A stretch of 64,000 bases of DNA, taken from Cubamyces lactineus (taxonomy: Eukaryota; Basidiomycota; Agaricomycetes; Polyporales; Polyporaceae). The notes under the pieces are model-generated. The model was not told the origin of the DNA. It made no database searches and saw only the letters and a program-made list of their open reading frames with translations. The stretch covers positions 104,902 through 168,901 of the forward strand of contig JACDTU010000034.1 in the NCBI GenBank assembly GCA_022376465.1. The letters run 5' to 3'. This document shows, piece after piece, positions 24,199 to 36,468 of this stretch; the stretch's first letter is position 1, and each line of letters begins with the position of its first letter. The position numbers and the translations under genes were made by a program.

Positions 24199-25789
24199 CC
24201 TAGACAACAAGTCGACAACGCGGAGCTGGACGAACAGAGGAGGCTACAATCACGAAGACTGCGGAAGACGGGGCTTGTGTCGAGTATATACGCACGGTGT
24301 GGTCACGATCCGCATGCGAACTCCGGGAGGAAGTCGGAGGGAGAGCTCGATTGGGCAGCGAGAAGCCACGAAGCAGATGTTTCCGGCTTCTGTACCTAAC
24401 CACGCTCACGCACTTGCCTTTCCTGATCCTAATGACTGCCACAACTGACAAGTGCGAAGAATGGAAGACAATATATTGGACAGGTTGCAGTGCGGAGGCC
24501 CCGGATGGGCACCGTATCGAGCACCTGCCGGGTCCGAAGCGACGACTGCGTATGGGAAGGGATCTACTAGCCACGAGAAAGACGTCAGCAGGTACAACCC
24601 ACTCGCGAACGGCGGTGTCCAAGCGCTTGCCTATGTTCCCTCGTCATCGCCTCTCCCCAGCCTTCGAGCACCCGGTGCACCGATGGCATTTGTCCTGGCA
24701 AAAAGTGACAGCGCATTGAGCGACGAAACATGCAAGGCCAAACTGGATTGATCATGACCAGGGTATATTACTTCAGATGAGACTGGGCAGGTGCCATGTG
24801 CAACAGCCATAAAGACGTTCAAGGTTGGCTACGGCAAACCATACCTCCTGGTTCTCGACGACACGTAGGACCGCGCTCCCAGGATTGCAGCATGATTGTA
24901 TACAGTTTTCTGCCAAACCCTTCAGTGACGCCTACTGCTCGTCCTCGTGCGTAAGACCATTAGATCTCTGCTCCTGGAATAGCGTGAATGTCGCGGAGAT
25001 GGTGAACGGAAGGCTATAGCCAAAGGAGCAAGGAAGTTGCCAGCGCTCATGAGACGCGTGATAAGTATCGTACGCGTTCCATTCCGCAGCGGTGCTGTGG
25101 CAGGCACGAGCGAAAGCCTCAGGGTAGCAGAAAGGCCATTAGGTGAGGTTCAACCACAAAACATGACGGCTTGTGTCACGAAATGTAGTCCTGGGGCGAG
25201 GTTCATAGGGCATACCAACCAGCAGTGGGAGAATCCTCCGTGGCCTGATCCCCTCATTGAGAGACGTAGGGCGACACGCGCGAGCAGGCATCTAACGCAC
25301 GACAAGAACGATGCGCATGCGGCAATCGTCCACAAGTTCTGCACCTGCGTGCACAGCTCTCAACTATGATACTCACCAGCCTGGAGCATTGCTACTGTGC
25401 GTCAGTACGGTCAGCCACGGCACGTGGGATCCTCACAGTAGCCAGAGCAAGTTGAGAGATGTCGACCCAGAGATGAGCCATCGAGAGAAGGTCGCAAGAC
25501 CCAGGCTGCAGATATTTGGTCGAGGAATTATGTGAGAGTCGAAAGGGTGGCGTATGTTGAATTCCAGCCAAACGGTCAAACCATGGCATCGTCGGGGTAC
25601 AGAGGCGGCGAGTTAAACTCTGAGAATGTCCAGTAGCGAACACAGCACCAGTCATGGCGGAGTGAATCTAGCTCCCGTTAGCAATGCAAACAGCTGCGAC
25701 GCTGACAGGCAGAAGATTGGGCATAACAGTTGAGTACGTGGTGAGGACGACAACTGGAGGTTATTACCATGAGGTAAACGTCCCACCTC

Positions 25790-26096
25790 AAAAGCTCTGC
25801 CTTTCAGACTCCGCTGAGGTGCCATCACCCGGCGCCACTGCAGACTTGGCGCCTCATCCGCTCATCCGCTCATCGCGCCCTCGGCCCCTCGCGCGCGAGA
25901 ATGAATCAATATTACATGCGCTGTGAGCACCTCACTCTGAAATTAGCAAAATGCTTCTTTCCCAGCCCATGCACGAGTATTTTATACCTGAGCGAGCGAG
26001 GTCGCGCACTGTCGCGCGCGTGGGCACGATGAGGCGTCAAGTGTACAGTGGCGCCGGGCGAGGGCACCTCAGCGGAGTCCGAGAAGCAGAGCTTTT
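25790..26096. mobile_element. Inverted-repeat (MITE-like or foldback) element
   Basis: Arms of about 69 bp at 25790-25858 and 26028-26096 are reverse complements with few mismatches. The left arm begins AAAAGCTCTGCC and contains ACTCCGCTGAGGTGCC and CCGGCGCCACTG. The right arm carries CAGTGGCGCCGG, GGCACCTCAGCGGAGT and GCAGAGCTTTT. The loop is about 170 bp and GC-rich with TCATCCGC repeats. There is no coding capacity. A non-autonomous transposon is the simplest reading; no clear target duplication is visible at the arm ends. Confidence 0.65.
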
Positions 26097-26197
26097 CGGG
26101 CGATATGTTAGCCTCTAAGTTAGTGAGAAGACAGCAGATTTAAGCAGCGCGTAAGGTGAGGAGGAGCCTAGGAGGAGGAGGGGGGGATTAGATTGAA

Positions 26198-26252
26198 TTC
26201 AGATCTGGATCGGGAAGCCGTTGCCTTTGGAATCAAACAAGACCAAACAGCG
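26198..26252 (+). repeat. Recurring intergenic motif, copy 2
   Basis: Core: GATCTGGATCGGGAAGCCGT then TGCCTTTGGAATCAAACAAG and ACCAAACAGCG. About 0.9 kb upstream of D6. Confidence 0.55.
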
Positions 26253-26992
26253 CTGCTTTTCTCGAGAGACGCCGAGTCGTAACTAGTAACCTCGTCGCGT
26301 CTATTTCAGTGTTCACAGCCTTCGGCCTGAACATGACCCTCCTCATTCGCGCCCTCGCATATAAGATGAGAAGGACTGCTGGAATGGAGTGTCTCGTGGC
26401 GACTGGTAATCTTCGTCATACTTCCCTGCGTACTCCGAGTCGTTGACGAGCTTGCCCGTTAATTATAGAGTTTCAGAGTTTGAGAGGGCTGACTTTTTTT
26501 TGACAAAGGCTATACTGATACAGCATGATCGTTGGAGTGCTGCCTTTGGTTTATGCTCCGTTGTACGCAAGAACTTCCGGACTCGCGGGTTTGAGAAGCG
26601 ACTGGAGTAGTAGCATTGGCCCTGCGCTCGAGCTATCCTCGCTCGAGCTTGGCAGTTCTGGATCATCCATCTCCTGCCTCACTTCTTCCTCGCAGCGTTC
26701 ATTGGTCGCGGTTGTAGCCAGCGGTAGGATCACGTCTCATCTCTTGCTTGAATGCTTAACATGATTACACAAGACGCCCATTTGAGGCCGTGCACTGCCA
26801 TTCATGCCCTTTGCTTCCGCCAGGATGAATACATAGTCCGTTGGAAAGCATGTGGAGAGGCCGCGATGGAGAAAGCTTTAACGTTACCCCCTGGCGCTAT
26901 CCTCACTTGCCTTCCCTGCTCGGCACCCATTTCGCCTCAAGCTCTTAGTAGCTTAGGACATGAAACGACGCGGGTAAATCCTTGACACAGCA

Positions 26993-26998
26993 TATAAG
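26993..26998 (+). promoter_or_regulatory. Putative TATA box of D6
   Basis: TATAAG lies about 136-141 nt before the D6 start codon, similar in place to the TATAAG of D2 and D7. Confidence 0.45.
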
Positions 26999-27133
26999 CC
27001 TCATACAACTCATTTCCCTAGCGTTATCGCCATCGCAGCACTCGTGTTGCCCGATTCACCCTAAGCCGCAGGACTCAACCTTCAAATCGTCAAAAGGCTC
27101 ACGGCTCTCAATCTTGTGCTCATAGACTCGAGA

Positions 27134-29313
27134 ATGTCCATCGTGGCGCCTCTCTTGCATCAGTTCGGGATACCCTCGCTGGGGACCACTTTTGGGCCGA
27201 TCTACGTTGGAGTGACTATAGGCACCATGTGCGTCTATCTCAGCTCTACCCCTTGCCAGTCTGACCAACGGACGCGTGTTATCTAGGCTGTACGGCTTGA
27301 CGGTCCACCAAGCCTATAGGTACTACAAACATTACCCCGAGGATGGTTTTTTCTATCCGAAAGGCATCGTACGTCCTCTTACCCTTTGAGGTCGCTGTTA
27401 AGCTCATACCCGGGATTCTACTGTGGGCAGGTTACGTGTATTCTGTAGGTTGAGTTCGCTGTCTGTCAGCTCTACCCTGATTTCTATCCAAACGCTTCCC
27501 TCAGGACATTCGAGACTCTGCATGCGATCGTTTGGATATGCCTCGGGTGAGCTATATCATCGCCCCATGCACGTCTCGTGCTGATCTACTATCGTTCTTC
27601 GTTAGATATCGATATATGGTAAGCGAGGCGTTCAACGTCATTGGAGCCATTAGTACACATTGGTGCGCACTTCCAACGCCATATGATTGATTGCCGATGT
27701 CTGCTCATTCTACCTCTGTGGTGGTTCGTAGGACTATATCGGTGAGAATAGCTCCGCCACGGGCTGACGGGGATAAGTTGTTCACGTATCTTCTGTTCGC
27801 AGATCACGTTTGTCATAACGGTCAGCGAGCTATGCTTGTCAGTCGTATGCCCGCACCGCATGCTCACATGCGATATCAGCCATGTTCACTCTACTCGTGC
27901 CAAGTGTGAGTTCGAGCTCACGGCTTGGTGCTGTGATCATTTTCACTCATTAATGATATGCGCCTCGCTCTTAGCTTCTACTGCTACCGGATATGGCACT
28001 GTGAGTTGCATGTTCCAGTATGACATTGCGCTGCTGACTGTCAGCAGTCGGCGGGAAGTTCAGGTGGTTACTCATCCCTGCGGTATGCGATCATCTGAGT
28101 GGTACGTAGAATCGTATGTTGACGTCGCGTCCATGTTTTTAGATTGTGACGATGTGTGTTGGCATTAGTGAGTACCTTCCATCGGCAGTCCTCAGCTTCG
28201 GAGAAATGCATCGCTCACAGAGTAAATGGCAGCTTTTTCGATCGGTAAGTGCCAGAACCCGTAATCATATTCTAAGCCAACGACTATGTCTCATTGGCCG
28301 TGGGGTCGTACAGTGACTGCCGTGAAAGCGTACGTCCGCATATCGCCGTTCCCACGTTGACGTGTGACGTTGGTACTCACCATCCAAACAGATTTCTTGT
28401 ACTCAAGCTCGTCACTGACCTGGATAAACTGAGAGTAAGGCGTCGTTCTGTGCTCTTCGCTCGGTCTTCTGCTCAGATTGCGACAGTGGAGGGTATCCGT
28501 CGCATACGGTTGTTCTGCAGGAAGCGATATCATCCTGGCGGGAACACTCTTGTTCACGCTCTTGCGTATACGGAAGGAGTCCAGATTCCGCAGGTACGCT
28601 CATTCCGCGCGGCAGGCGTGGCGTGGCTTCGCTCATTTTGATATCTCATTTAGGACAAGGACGATGTTAAACAGTCTCATCATCTATACGATCAACACTG
28701 GTGCGCAGCTGAGATGCGCTCGCTCGCGTTACACTTCAGGTGCTGACATTTTTCGTGGAACAGGCGTACTCACGAGGTATTGTATCCGGCGTGCGATCAC
28801 TGCATACAGCTTATTCGTATAGCTTGTGCAGCGTTGTCAGCCTCTTGGTTTTCATCTTTGTGCGTTACTTCAATAGCAGGACTCGGCACGCGCTCGGAAA
28901 GCTAACGAGTTGTATGTACTATAAGGCTATCATCCTCCCTGGGACCCTGATCTACGCATGCGTTAGCATCATCGCGGCAAGACGTGCGTATACTGCTCTC
29001 TCACCATAACCCACTCACTACGTCCAGCTGACACTTAAAGACATTCTTAGTATACGCCAACTCCGTGCTTGCCTTGTACGTCAAAGTCTCTGAGTCCTGG
29101 AGCCGACATACACTCATAACACCAACCCGCGCCTGCAGGCTGAACTCGCGGCGCTACCTCAACAATCGCCTGCAAGACGACTTCAGCGCGATCAATCCCA
29201 TCCCAGTCAGCGACAACGCGATGCAGATGGCTCTGACCTCAAGTTCGCGGAGACGCGTAGTTTCCGGAGGCTTGCCCTTCCAAGACACCGTGATGATCGT
29301 ATGTACGCCCTGA
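27134..29313 (+). CDS. DUF6534-like multi-pass membrane protein, copy D6, C-terminally truncated
   Basis: ATG at 27134 (MSIVAPLLHQFGIPSLGTT). The blocks include LYGLTVHQAYRYYKHYPEDG, TFETLHAIVWICLG, YRYMVSEAFNVIGAI, ITFVIT, FYCYRIWH, KFRWLLIPA, LVTDLDKLR, WRVSVAYGCSAGSDIILAG, NSLIIYTINTGVLT, SVVSLLVFIF, YANSVLAL and LNSRRYLNNRLQDDFSAIN. Exon sizes match the other copies. Unlike them, exon 21 does not splice to a final exon. At the aligned Arg codon of the -VWAVRQ end the sequence is TGA (29311-29313), and the following donor (CAG|GT in sister genes) is CAAATC. The protein therefore ends after ...DTVMIVCTP and lacks the last 20-30 tail residues. The membrane core is intact, so it may still work. 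Confidence 0.75.
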
Positions 29314-30649
29314 CAAATCGCGTGGATCGAAACATTAGCTGACGCACCGGGATAGGGTATCGCGGCTATCTCAGTGGCTAGTGAGCAGGGGAACTCGGAT
29401 CTAGAAACATCGCCGGGGTGTGCTCGAGTTAACTAGAATGCGACTGTGACGCGCCTTCGATTCTTCACGTCTTGAGTCAGTGCAAACCCTACCGCGTTCG
29501 TCGTGACTACCGTCCAACCATGGTAGTCCTGAAGACCTGTTCACCGGGATGCGCACAAGGTGACATCGCATATCGACGTAATGATGGTAATAGTGACAAC
29601 TCCCGCTGAACGCCATACTCAGAGAGATTCCCATGCTCACGGCTTTTCCTATGGGCCTTGTTCTGAGTTCAGCTTGTGTATTGACATCTATGCTCCTTGC
29701 TCTCTCCAGCTTCCACAGTGCCTGATGGGACTGCCCGCCTGGCCACATTCCTGGGTTGCGAGCTTGAAATTACGCTACGGCTAGAGGGTGTATGGTTGTC
29801 GGCTTGCTGAATGATGTTTTCTCCTATAGGGACCCTCGGCGGCGGAAGCAGGTTGACGCAGCCGCGGGTATGCAAAAGAACGTCAAGCCACCCTCGGCGC
29901 GACCTGGAGGTGAGTACGTCTGAAAATGGTACGACGCCGAAGTTGACACTCGCATTCTTGCAAAGGCATGCAAACGTGATACTCAGCGCGTCAATGAGCG
30001 AGTCGAAAGCAGCCGTACACGTAACTGGACCGCAGTCTATGCCAGTATTATCGCGATCGTGTCATCCAGCATAAGATCTAGCGCGTGGTGCCCATCGAGC
30101 TGCGCAGACACGAAAGGCAGGTACGTCGTCTCCCCCGGTCTCCTCATGGACCTGCCGCGCCACGGCAACCTCTGCGCCACATACACACGGGCGCGAGCGA
30201 GTGGCGTGTGTCCTTCTCGGACGCCACAGGTCTGCATTGTAGCGATTAGCTTGCCAAAGCTGGATTGTGATAATTGCTGATATGATAACATGGCTGGCCC
30301 GCGTCTCAACGCTACTCGGGTGTCCGAGGAAGCCCTTGCTTGGTTACGCCGGATGTGCCCCTTTGGCCTTCGTACCTGCGAATCAGCATGCGAATCCTGT
30401 TGGCTAGCATCAAGAGGCAATGTGGACTCGCCTTCCCTGTCAAGCAGCCACCTCCAAACCTCGATGTACTTCCTAAACCATGCGTGAGTCCTGATCATGG
30501 CTCACCTTCATTATAAGTCCACGCCGTGCGCGTGCTTGGGCCCTTCGTTCATCTCTCCGCTCGGTCTACTGCGCTGGTCTCTCTCCGTGAGACTTGGGCA
30601 ACTCTCACGGCTGGCAACGTTGTGGCTTGATCTCGCACTCCAAGAGTCC
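29314..30649. other. Intergenic between D6 and D7
   Basis: No gene, tRNA or known repeat is recognised over 1.3 kb. Several unspliced frames exist here but none has family character. Confidence 0.45.
30512..30517 (+). promoter_or_regulatory. Putative TATA box of D7
   Basis: TATAAG is placed about 133-138 nt upstream of the D7 start codon, as in D2 and D6. Confidence 0.45.
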
Positions 30650-33019
30650 ATGTCGCCTGTGTCACCTTACTTGCACGATTTCGGGATCCTCTCGTTTGGT
30701 ACCACCCTCGGGTCGCTCTACCTGGGAGTCACATTAGGCATGATGTACGTGCTCATGCCTCATTCGAAGCGCCTCCTCCCTCTGAGTTCGTATGCAGGCT
30801 GTACGGCCTGACGGTTCACCAGGCATACAGATACTACAAGCACTATCCTGAAGATGGTATCTTCTACCCGAAGGGGATCGTACGTTCCGAGTCGTCTCTA
30901 CTCACGGCAGGCTCCTGGGACGCTGAATTCCTAGTCCTCACTAGGTGACATTACTCATGTGCTTGTCGTCTCTTGCCATCTCCATGGCATGTTTTACGTC
31001 CCATATGCTGATCTCCGAACACTTACCCTAGGTTCTTTGAGACTCTGCATACGGCCCTGTGGATGTACATCGGGTCAGATATACAACGTGCCTATGTATG
31101 CTTACACCCTGCTGACCGGCCGCTTCTGCCACCAGATACCGATACCTTGTCATAGAGGCGTTCAATGTCGGCGGAAGCTTGTCTACCCACTGGTTCGTAA
31201 ACCGGGACAATGTCCGAGCTAACTAGCCGGTTTGCAATATTTGCTCACCTGGCGGTGGTTCGTAGGACTGTTTCGGTGAGAGTTCCTGCACTGTTTGGGC
31301 CATCAGAGAGGCAGGAGAGGCTCATACGTCCGCGCGTCTTCAAAGTTCACCTTCATTCTAACTGTAAGTAGGCTCCGTTGAGACTCCACGGATCACTCAC
31401 TCTCGGACGCTGTCAGCCGCTGTCCGTCCACACATGTCAAGCGTGAGTACGCCACGCCCGACCGTAGTGTCATCATATGCTCATGGCACACATGTTTTTC
31501 GCAGCTTCTATTGTTGTCGCATATGGCATTGTGAGTGACGTCGCCTGCAACGGGCAATCTTTGGTTTCGGCACTGACAATCCATAGTCGGTGCGGCCTTC
31601 TACAGATGGCTCCTCGTTCCCGCAGTACGTGTCGCCGAGCGCATCCCCCACCACACTCGACACTGAATCCGCGCACCCTGTAGGTTGCTACGATATGCGT
31701 TGGCATTGGTGAGTATCCCTCGGCGATAGCTGGAGCTTTACAGGAGCAATCGCCTAACACACAGTGGTTTCTGTATAGTGTTCGCAATGTGTGAGTACGG
31801 TAGCGTGTATCATGAGTCGCAAACGACTATTCATCGTCGTCGGGATGCTTTAGTTGCTGGTGCAAAGTCGTGCGTCCCGCTAACTTCGCCATCCGAGTCG
31901 TACCTTCACTCCGGCTGACGATCGCGATAGGTTCCTAGTAGTCAGGGAAATTTCCGATCTGGACAAACTTAGCGTGAGATCTCCGCCCGTACTTAGCACC
32001 AGCAGTGCATGAACCATGTCGCACCAGTGGATGGTGTCCGTCGCATACGGATGCTCGGGAGGGAGCGACATCACATTAGCGGGGATCTTCGTCTTCACCC
32101 TGCTGCGCATACGGAAGGAGTCCAAAGTCCGCAGGTGGGTTCATCTTCGATATGCGTCTCGTGCATGAGATATATCGCTCATCTATTCGCGCCGCAGCAC
32201 GAGGACCGTGTTGAACACTCTGATAATCTATACTATTAACACCGGTACGACCACTGCCACCTGAGTTGCCGTGGCCTGTGCTTCCCTTCCCGCCCTTAGC
32301 CTACAGATGCTGATGTATCTCCTTGGATAGGTCTACTGACGAGGTAGTAGACGAGGTACTATATCGTCGCCTGAAGGAAACTAACGCGAGGCTCGGTAGC
32401 ATTGTTAGCTTCTTGGCTTTCCTCTTCGTGCGTCTGCCCGACTCGGAACCTGTGAGAGGGGAATTGACGTGTCAATAACCTCCAGGCCATCGTCCTCCCC
32501 GGAAATCTCATCTACGCCTGCGTGAGCATCGTTGGATCGAAACGTGCGTATCGCTTCCACTGCCTCGCGCTTTCAATTTCCCTTTATCTCGCTAACACCC
32601 CGAGGCACCTTCAGTATGCACAAACTCCGTGCTTGCTCTGTAAGTCCGTCCGAATCTGCGGCGACCTCGGTACCCTCATGCGCTCGCAGTACTGACCCAC
32701 CTTCATAGGCTGAATTCTCGGCGCTATCTGAACAACCGCCTACAAGACGACTTCAACTGGATAGATGTCAGCGGTATCAACGACGCCGCGCAGACGCCCG
32801 CGACCCCACATCCTTCAGCGCGCGGCGCCACTAGAGGCCGCGCCTGTGAGGAAGCCTCGACGATCGTGTGGGCATCTTCACAGGTGCGTTGTGTCCATTT
32901 CCGATGAGCGAACGGCTCTGATTCTGACCGATACATACTAGGGGAGCACGATAACGTCGGCAGTCGGTGGTGATACGAGCACTTCAGGTGCCTCAAATGT
33001 GGAATGCAATCATGTGTAG
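30650..33019 (+). CDS. DUF6534-like multi-pass membrane protein, copy D7
   Basis: ATG at 30650 (MSPVSPYLHDFGILSFGTTL) to TAG 33017-33019, 22 exons. Blocks: LYGLTVHQAYRYYKHYPEDG; FFETLHTALWMYIG; YRYLVIEAFNVGGSL; FTFILT; PLSVHTCQ; FYCCRIWH; FYRWLLVPA; EISDLDKLS; WMVSVAYGCSGGSDITLAG; NTLIIYTINTGLLT; SIVSFLAFLF; NLIYACVSIVGSK; NSVLAL; LNSRRYLNNRLQDDFNWID. The donors of introns 3 (GTGCTT) and 4 (GTCAGA) are weaker than usual but keep frame. The usual L-Y-A-N before SVLAL is L-C-T-N here. The last exon is short, Thr/Ser-rich and ends with the stop codon lying inside a 19-bp tandem duplication. Function is unknown; it is expected in a cellular membrane. Confidence 0.8.
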
Positions 33020-33048
33020 TTAATGCGAGCATGTGTAGTTAATGCGAG
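33011..33048 (+). repeat. 19-bp tandem duplication across the D7 stop codon
   Basis: CATGTGTAGTTAATGCGAG occurs twice back to back (33011-33029 and 33030-33048), followed by a partial third start (CATGAAC). The TAG at 33017 is in the first unit, so the protein is unaffected. Confidence 0.85.
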
Positions 33049-34163
33049 CATGAACTCAGCTGGGGGAGGTTGATTGAGGGCGACGTTACCACTATACTTG
33101 TTGGTGCAGACCAGAGGTACAGACCCAGACGCCGAGTTAGTTCGGAAAGCTATTGGCCTTGGAGCCAAGCAACAGCAAACACTTCGCTACTCTACGCCGC
33201 CGGCACGCCACGTGATCAAGGCTGGCATATGCTTGACCGCCAGCGTTGTTCTGCAAACCACTAATCGGTCCTCCAATCATCCTATGTGGTAGAGTTGTGT
33301 GAATGCTCCCACGCTCGCACTCTCGCCATCGTCACCAGCGGGCTCGAGCTGCAGCGGCCAGGGTCTGGATGCGGCTTTCAGTTCTCCACGTCATGTCTAC
33401 CGCCACCGCTTTTCGTCCTAGATCATCCTCCGACAGTCGAAGCACTCGGGGATGATATGTGGGAGATAGGTAGGACGCGCTAAAGCTGTATAGTAACGCA
33501 TGGTCCGAGTCGCACTGGTTCCCCGCATCGCGTTATTATCGGATAAGGTAAGCTGACTAGCTTCCTAACAAATTTCGGGGAGCTCATTTGTCGGATACTA
33601 GCACAGTAGCTATATTATGCTATCGCAGTAACTGAGACCATGTCGTCCGTGAATCGATCGCCATGGACGTGGTTGAGCTGTATATATCCCTAGTGTCTAA
33701 CGGAATTCTGAATCCAGTAACGCAGGCTACGACTCGTTACTGGATAGGATGCTCCTGGACAGCTTGTGTCGGCAAGAACAACCTTGCATCAGAACTCGAC
33801 ATCGGTACTCAACGCAGCATCTGCCCGACTACACCGATGATGGCACTTGCGTTCCAGTCTCCGTTAACGCCAATCATTTCTCCGCGACATCTGGATTCCC
33901 TTTGACCAACATGCCGAGTGGGCGAGCGAGCGCTCAAGGATGTCCTGGTCCGCATCCTAAACTGAACACCTACCAACATGAACTTCGCTTCCGAACAAGG
34001 CGTGCGAACATGGATAGTATATATATTCCCTGCTCGGTGCGCTTCCCGTGTTCCGCTCGTCCCTATGCTTGCTGTATTCGGTTTAGGCTAGGCTATAAGG
34101 CTTCATCTCCTGCTCGTTCTTGGGCTGTTGACGCATATTCACACCCTATCTGCACTTCACAGA
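33020..34163. other. Intergenic between D7 and D8
   Basis: Contains the 19-bp tandem duplication and one copy of the recurring motif. A TATATATA string near 34020 lies about 140 nt before D8 and may be its TATA box. No gene is seen. Confidence 0.45.
33138..33182 (+). repeat. Recurring intergenic motif, copy 3 (diverged)
   Basis: Core: TTCGGAAAGCTATTGGCCTT then GGAGCCAAGCAACAGCAAAC. It keeps the ATTGGC-TTGG-CAA-CAAAC skeleton of the other copies. About 1.0 kb upstream of D8. Confidence 0.45.
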
Positions 34164-36468
34164 ATGTCCGGTCTTACTCCTTTCCTTCATATATTCGGCA
34201 TACCCTCTCTCGGCACCACCCTGGGGCCGATCTACCTGGGAGTCACTATGGGAATGATGTGCGCCTCTCTTACCTCTAGCTGATCTGGTCTAACCCGTTG
34301 TCTATCTGGCGGTCATCCAGGTTGTATGGCCTGACGATCCACCAGGCGTACAGATACTACAAGCATTGCCCTGAGGATAGATTCTTCTACCCCAAAGGCA
34401 TTGTACGTCCATCCAATCTCTCGATTTCACTTACAGGCTGTAATCATGAGCCGCTTCCCGCAGGTCTCGTTGATTCTGCAAGTGCCACTGTTCGCCCACA
34501 TCATCATATACTCACATACTGGCCTCTACCTGTTTTAGAGCGTTTGAAACTGTGCATACGGTCGTGTGGATGTACCTCGGGTAATCCAGACGGCATCGTT
34601 ACGCACCGATCTCGTCGCTCTAACCTTTCCGTCAGATATCGATACCTAGTCATCGAGGCGTTCGACATCGGCGGAATACTAGCTTCTCATTGGTGAGTAC
34701 TGGCGATGTCGTCTAGCATTCTTCGTAATTGTTGATATTGACTCTATCGTGGTTTTAGGACTGTATCGGTGAGGCGCCTCGCGCAGTTCTAAGGCGACGA
34801 GCCAGATGGCCGAATTACTCACATCCGTGTCATTTTCTGCAGTTCACCTTCATTCTAACGGTCAGTGTGCGACGTAGACCCCTCTACAAGCACGCACTCA
34901 CATATAGTGATAGCCGTGTACCCTGTACACATGCCAGGTGTGAGTACGAGCTAGCCACGAAGTCGTCGCTTGGAGACCATCCGCTCACAACCCCCGGCGG
35001 CATCCGTAGCTTTTATTGCTATCGAATCTGGCACTGTAAGTAACACTGGCTAGCGTTCAGGCTTTCATTGCGGCGCTGACAGTTCGCAGTCGGTTCGACG
35101 TTCTATAGACGGTTCCTTATCCCCGCAGTGCGTAGTCTTGGCGTACATGGTTTACGAACCGATGCTAAGCGCACACATCTCCCAGGCTGTGACGATGTGC
35201 ACTGGCGTGAGTGAGTACTTCTCACCGGGAGATGTGCAGAGGGGAGGATTACTCATAGCGATTCCTACAGTGTTTGCGATCGGTAAGTATTGGATTGCGT
35301 AGCGAGCACCTCGGATGGTTACTCATTGCCAACGCTATGTTGTAGTCGCTGGCGTAAAAGCGTGCGTACGCCCAAATTCTTTCTTACTTCCTTACAGCAG
35401 CGTTAACGATGGCTACAGCTTTCTGACGGTTAGACGAATCACTGATTTGAGCCGTCTCAACGTAAGATTTCCATACACGCTGAGATCGATAACTTCTCAA
35501 GTCACGCTAGTGGATGGTGTCAATCGCATACGGCTTCTCGGGAGGGAGTGATATTCTCTTAGCCGGAATTCTCATTTTCACGCTCTTGCGTATACGAAAG
35601 GAGTCCAAGGTCCGCAGGTTCGTGTTGATTTGGATTCGACAAGACCCAGGCAGTGCGGCGTTGCTCATTTATGGACCCAGTACGAGGAGCGTCTTGAACA
35701 CGCTGATCATATACACTATCAATACGGGTACGTCGCAGTAAAATTCCTCACTATGTACTGCGCGTGTTGAGACCCCATCCTAATCAGGTCTGCTCACGAG
35801 GTATGGCGAGTGGACCTTCAGGGCTGCACGTAGCTAGCTTACAACGTAAGCGTCCTAGTATTGTCAGCTTCTTCGCCTTTCTTTTCGTACGTCCTTACCC
35901 GAGTCTGAGGGGAATACCGATGAACCACATCTCACTCTAGGCCACAGTTCTTCCGGGAAACTTCATCTACGCTGGAATCAGCATAGTCGGATCGAAACGT
36001 GAGCACATCGCCCCCGGCGTCGTAATCGCTTCAGTCGCGCTGATAGTCCAGAGACCCTCAGTCTATGCCAACTCCGTCCTTGCCCTGTACGCCGTCAATC
36101 TCCTCGATGCCATATATCCGCGATGCTGACCCCAGCCCGCAGGTTGAACTCCCGGCGCTACCTCAACAATCGCCTGCAAGACGACTTCAGTTCTGTGGAC
36201 ATGGGCGGAGAGGACACGCCAGAGCAGACGTCTTCGACCTCTCGTTCTCAGCCGATGCGCTCAGCCCCCAGAGGCAGAGCTCGTGATGAAACCTCTACCA
36301 TAGTGTGGGCAGTCCGACAGGTGCGCTCCTCCCGGACCCGCTTGCGATAAGTGAATGAATCTAACAGGGCATCGCACATCGATATAGGTGTCCACGACAA
36401 TGTCGACGTTCAGTGCTCAGGCGAACTTGGCTGCGACTCGAGATCTTGAAGATAATCTGAATGCGTAG
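34164..36468 (+). CDS. DUF6534-like multi-pass membrane protein, copy D8
   Basis: ATG at 34164 (MSGLTPFLHIFGIPSLGTTL) to TAG 36466-36468, 22 exons. Blocks: LYGLTIHQAYRYYKHCPEDR; AFETVHTVVWMYLG; YRYLVIEAFDIGGIL; FTFILT; FYCYRIWH; FYRRFLIPA; VAGVKA; RITDLSRLN; WMVSIAYGFSGGSDILLAG; NTLIIYTINTGLLT; SIVSFFAFLF; NFIYAGISIVGSK; YANSVLAL; LNSRRYLNNRLQDDFSSVD. The tail keeps the DETSTIVWAVRQ junction and a last exon VSTTMSTFSAQANLAATRD. Intron 3 has a GC donor (GCAAGT at 34478). Nearly all signals are otherwise canonical. Closest in gene order and sequence to D6 and D7. Confidence 0.82.

Larger units (their letters stand above)
24199..27133. other. 2.9-kb divergent intergenic region between D5 and D6
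   Basis: Head-to-head spacer carrying the promoters of D5 and D6. A TATATA string at about 24288-24293 sits ~90 nt upstream of D5. It also holds a 307-bp inverted-repeat structure (25790-26096) and one copy of the recurring motif (26198-26252). No protein gene is recognised. Confidence 0.5.
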
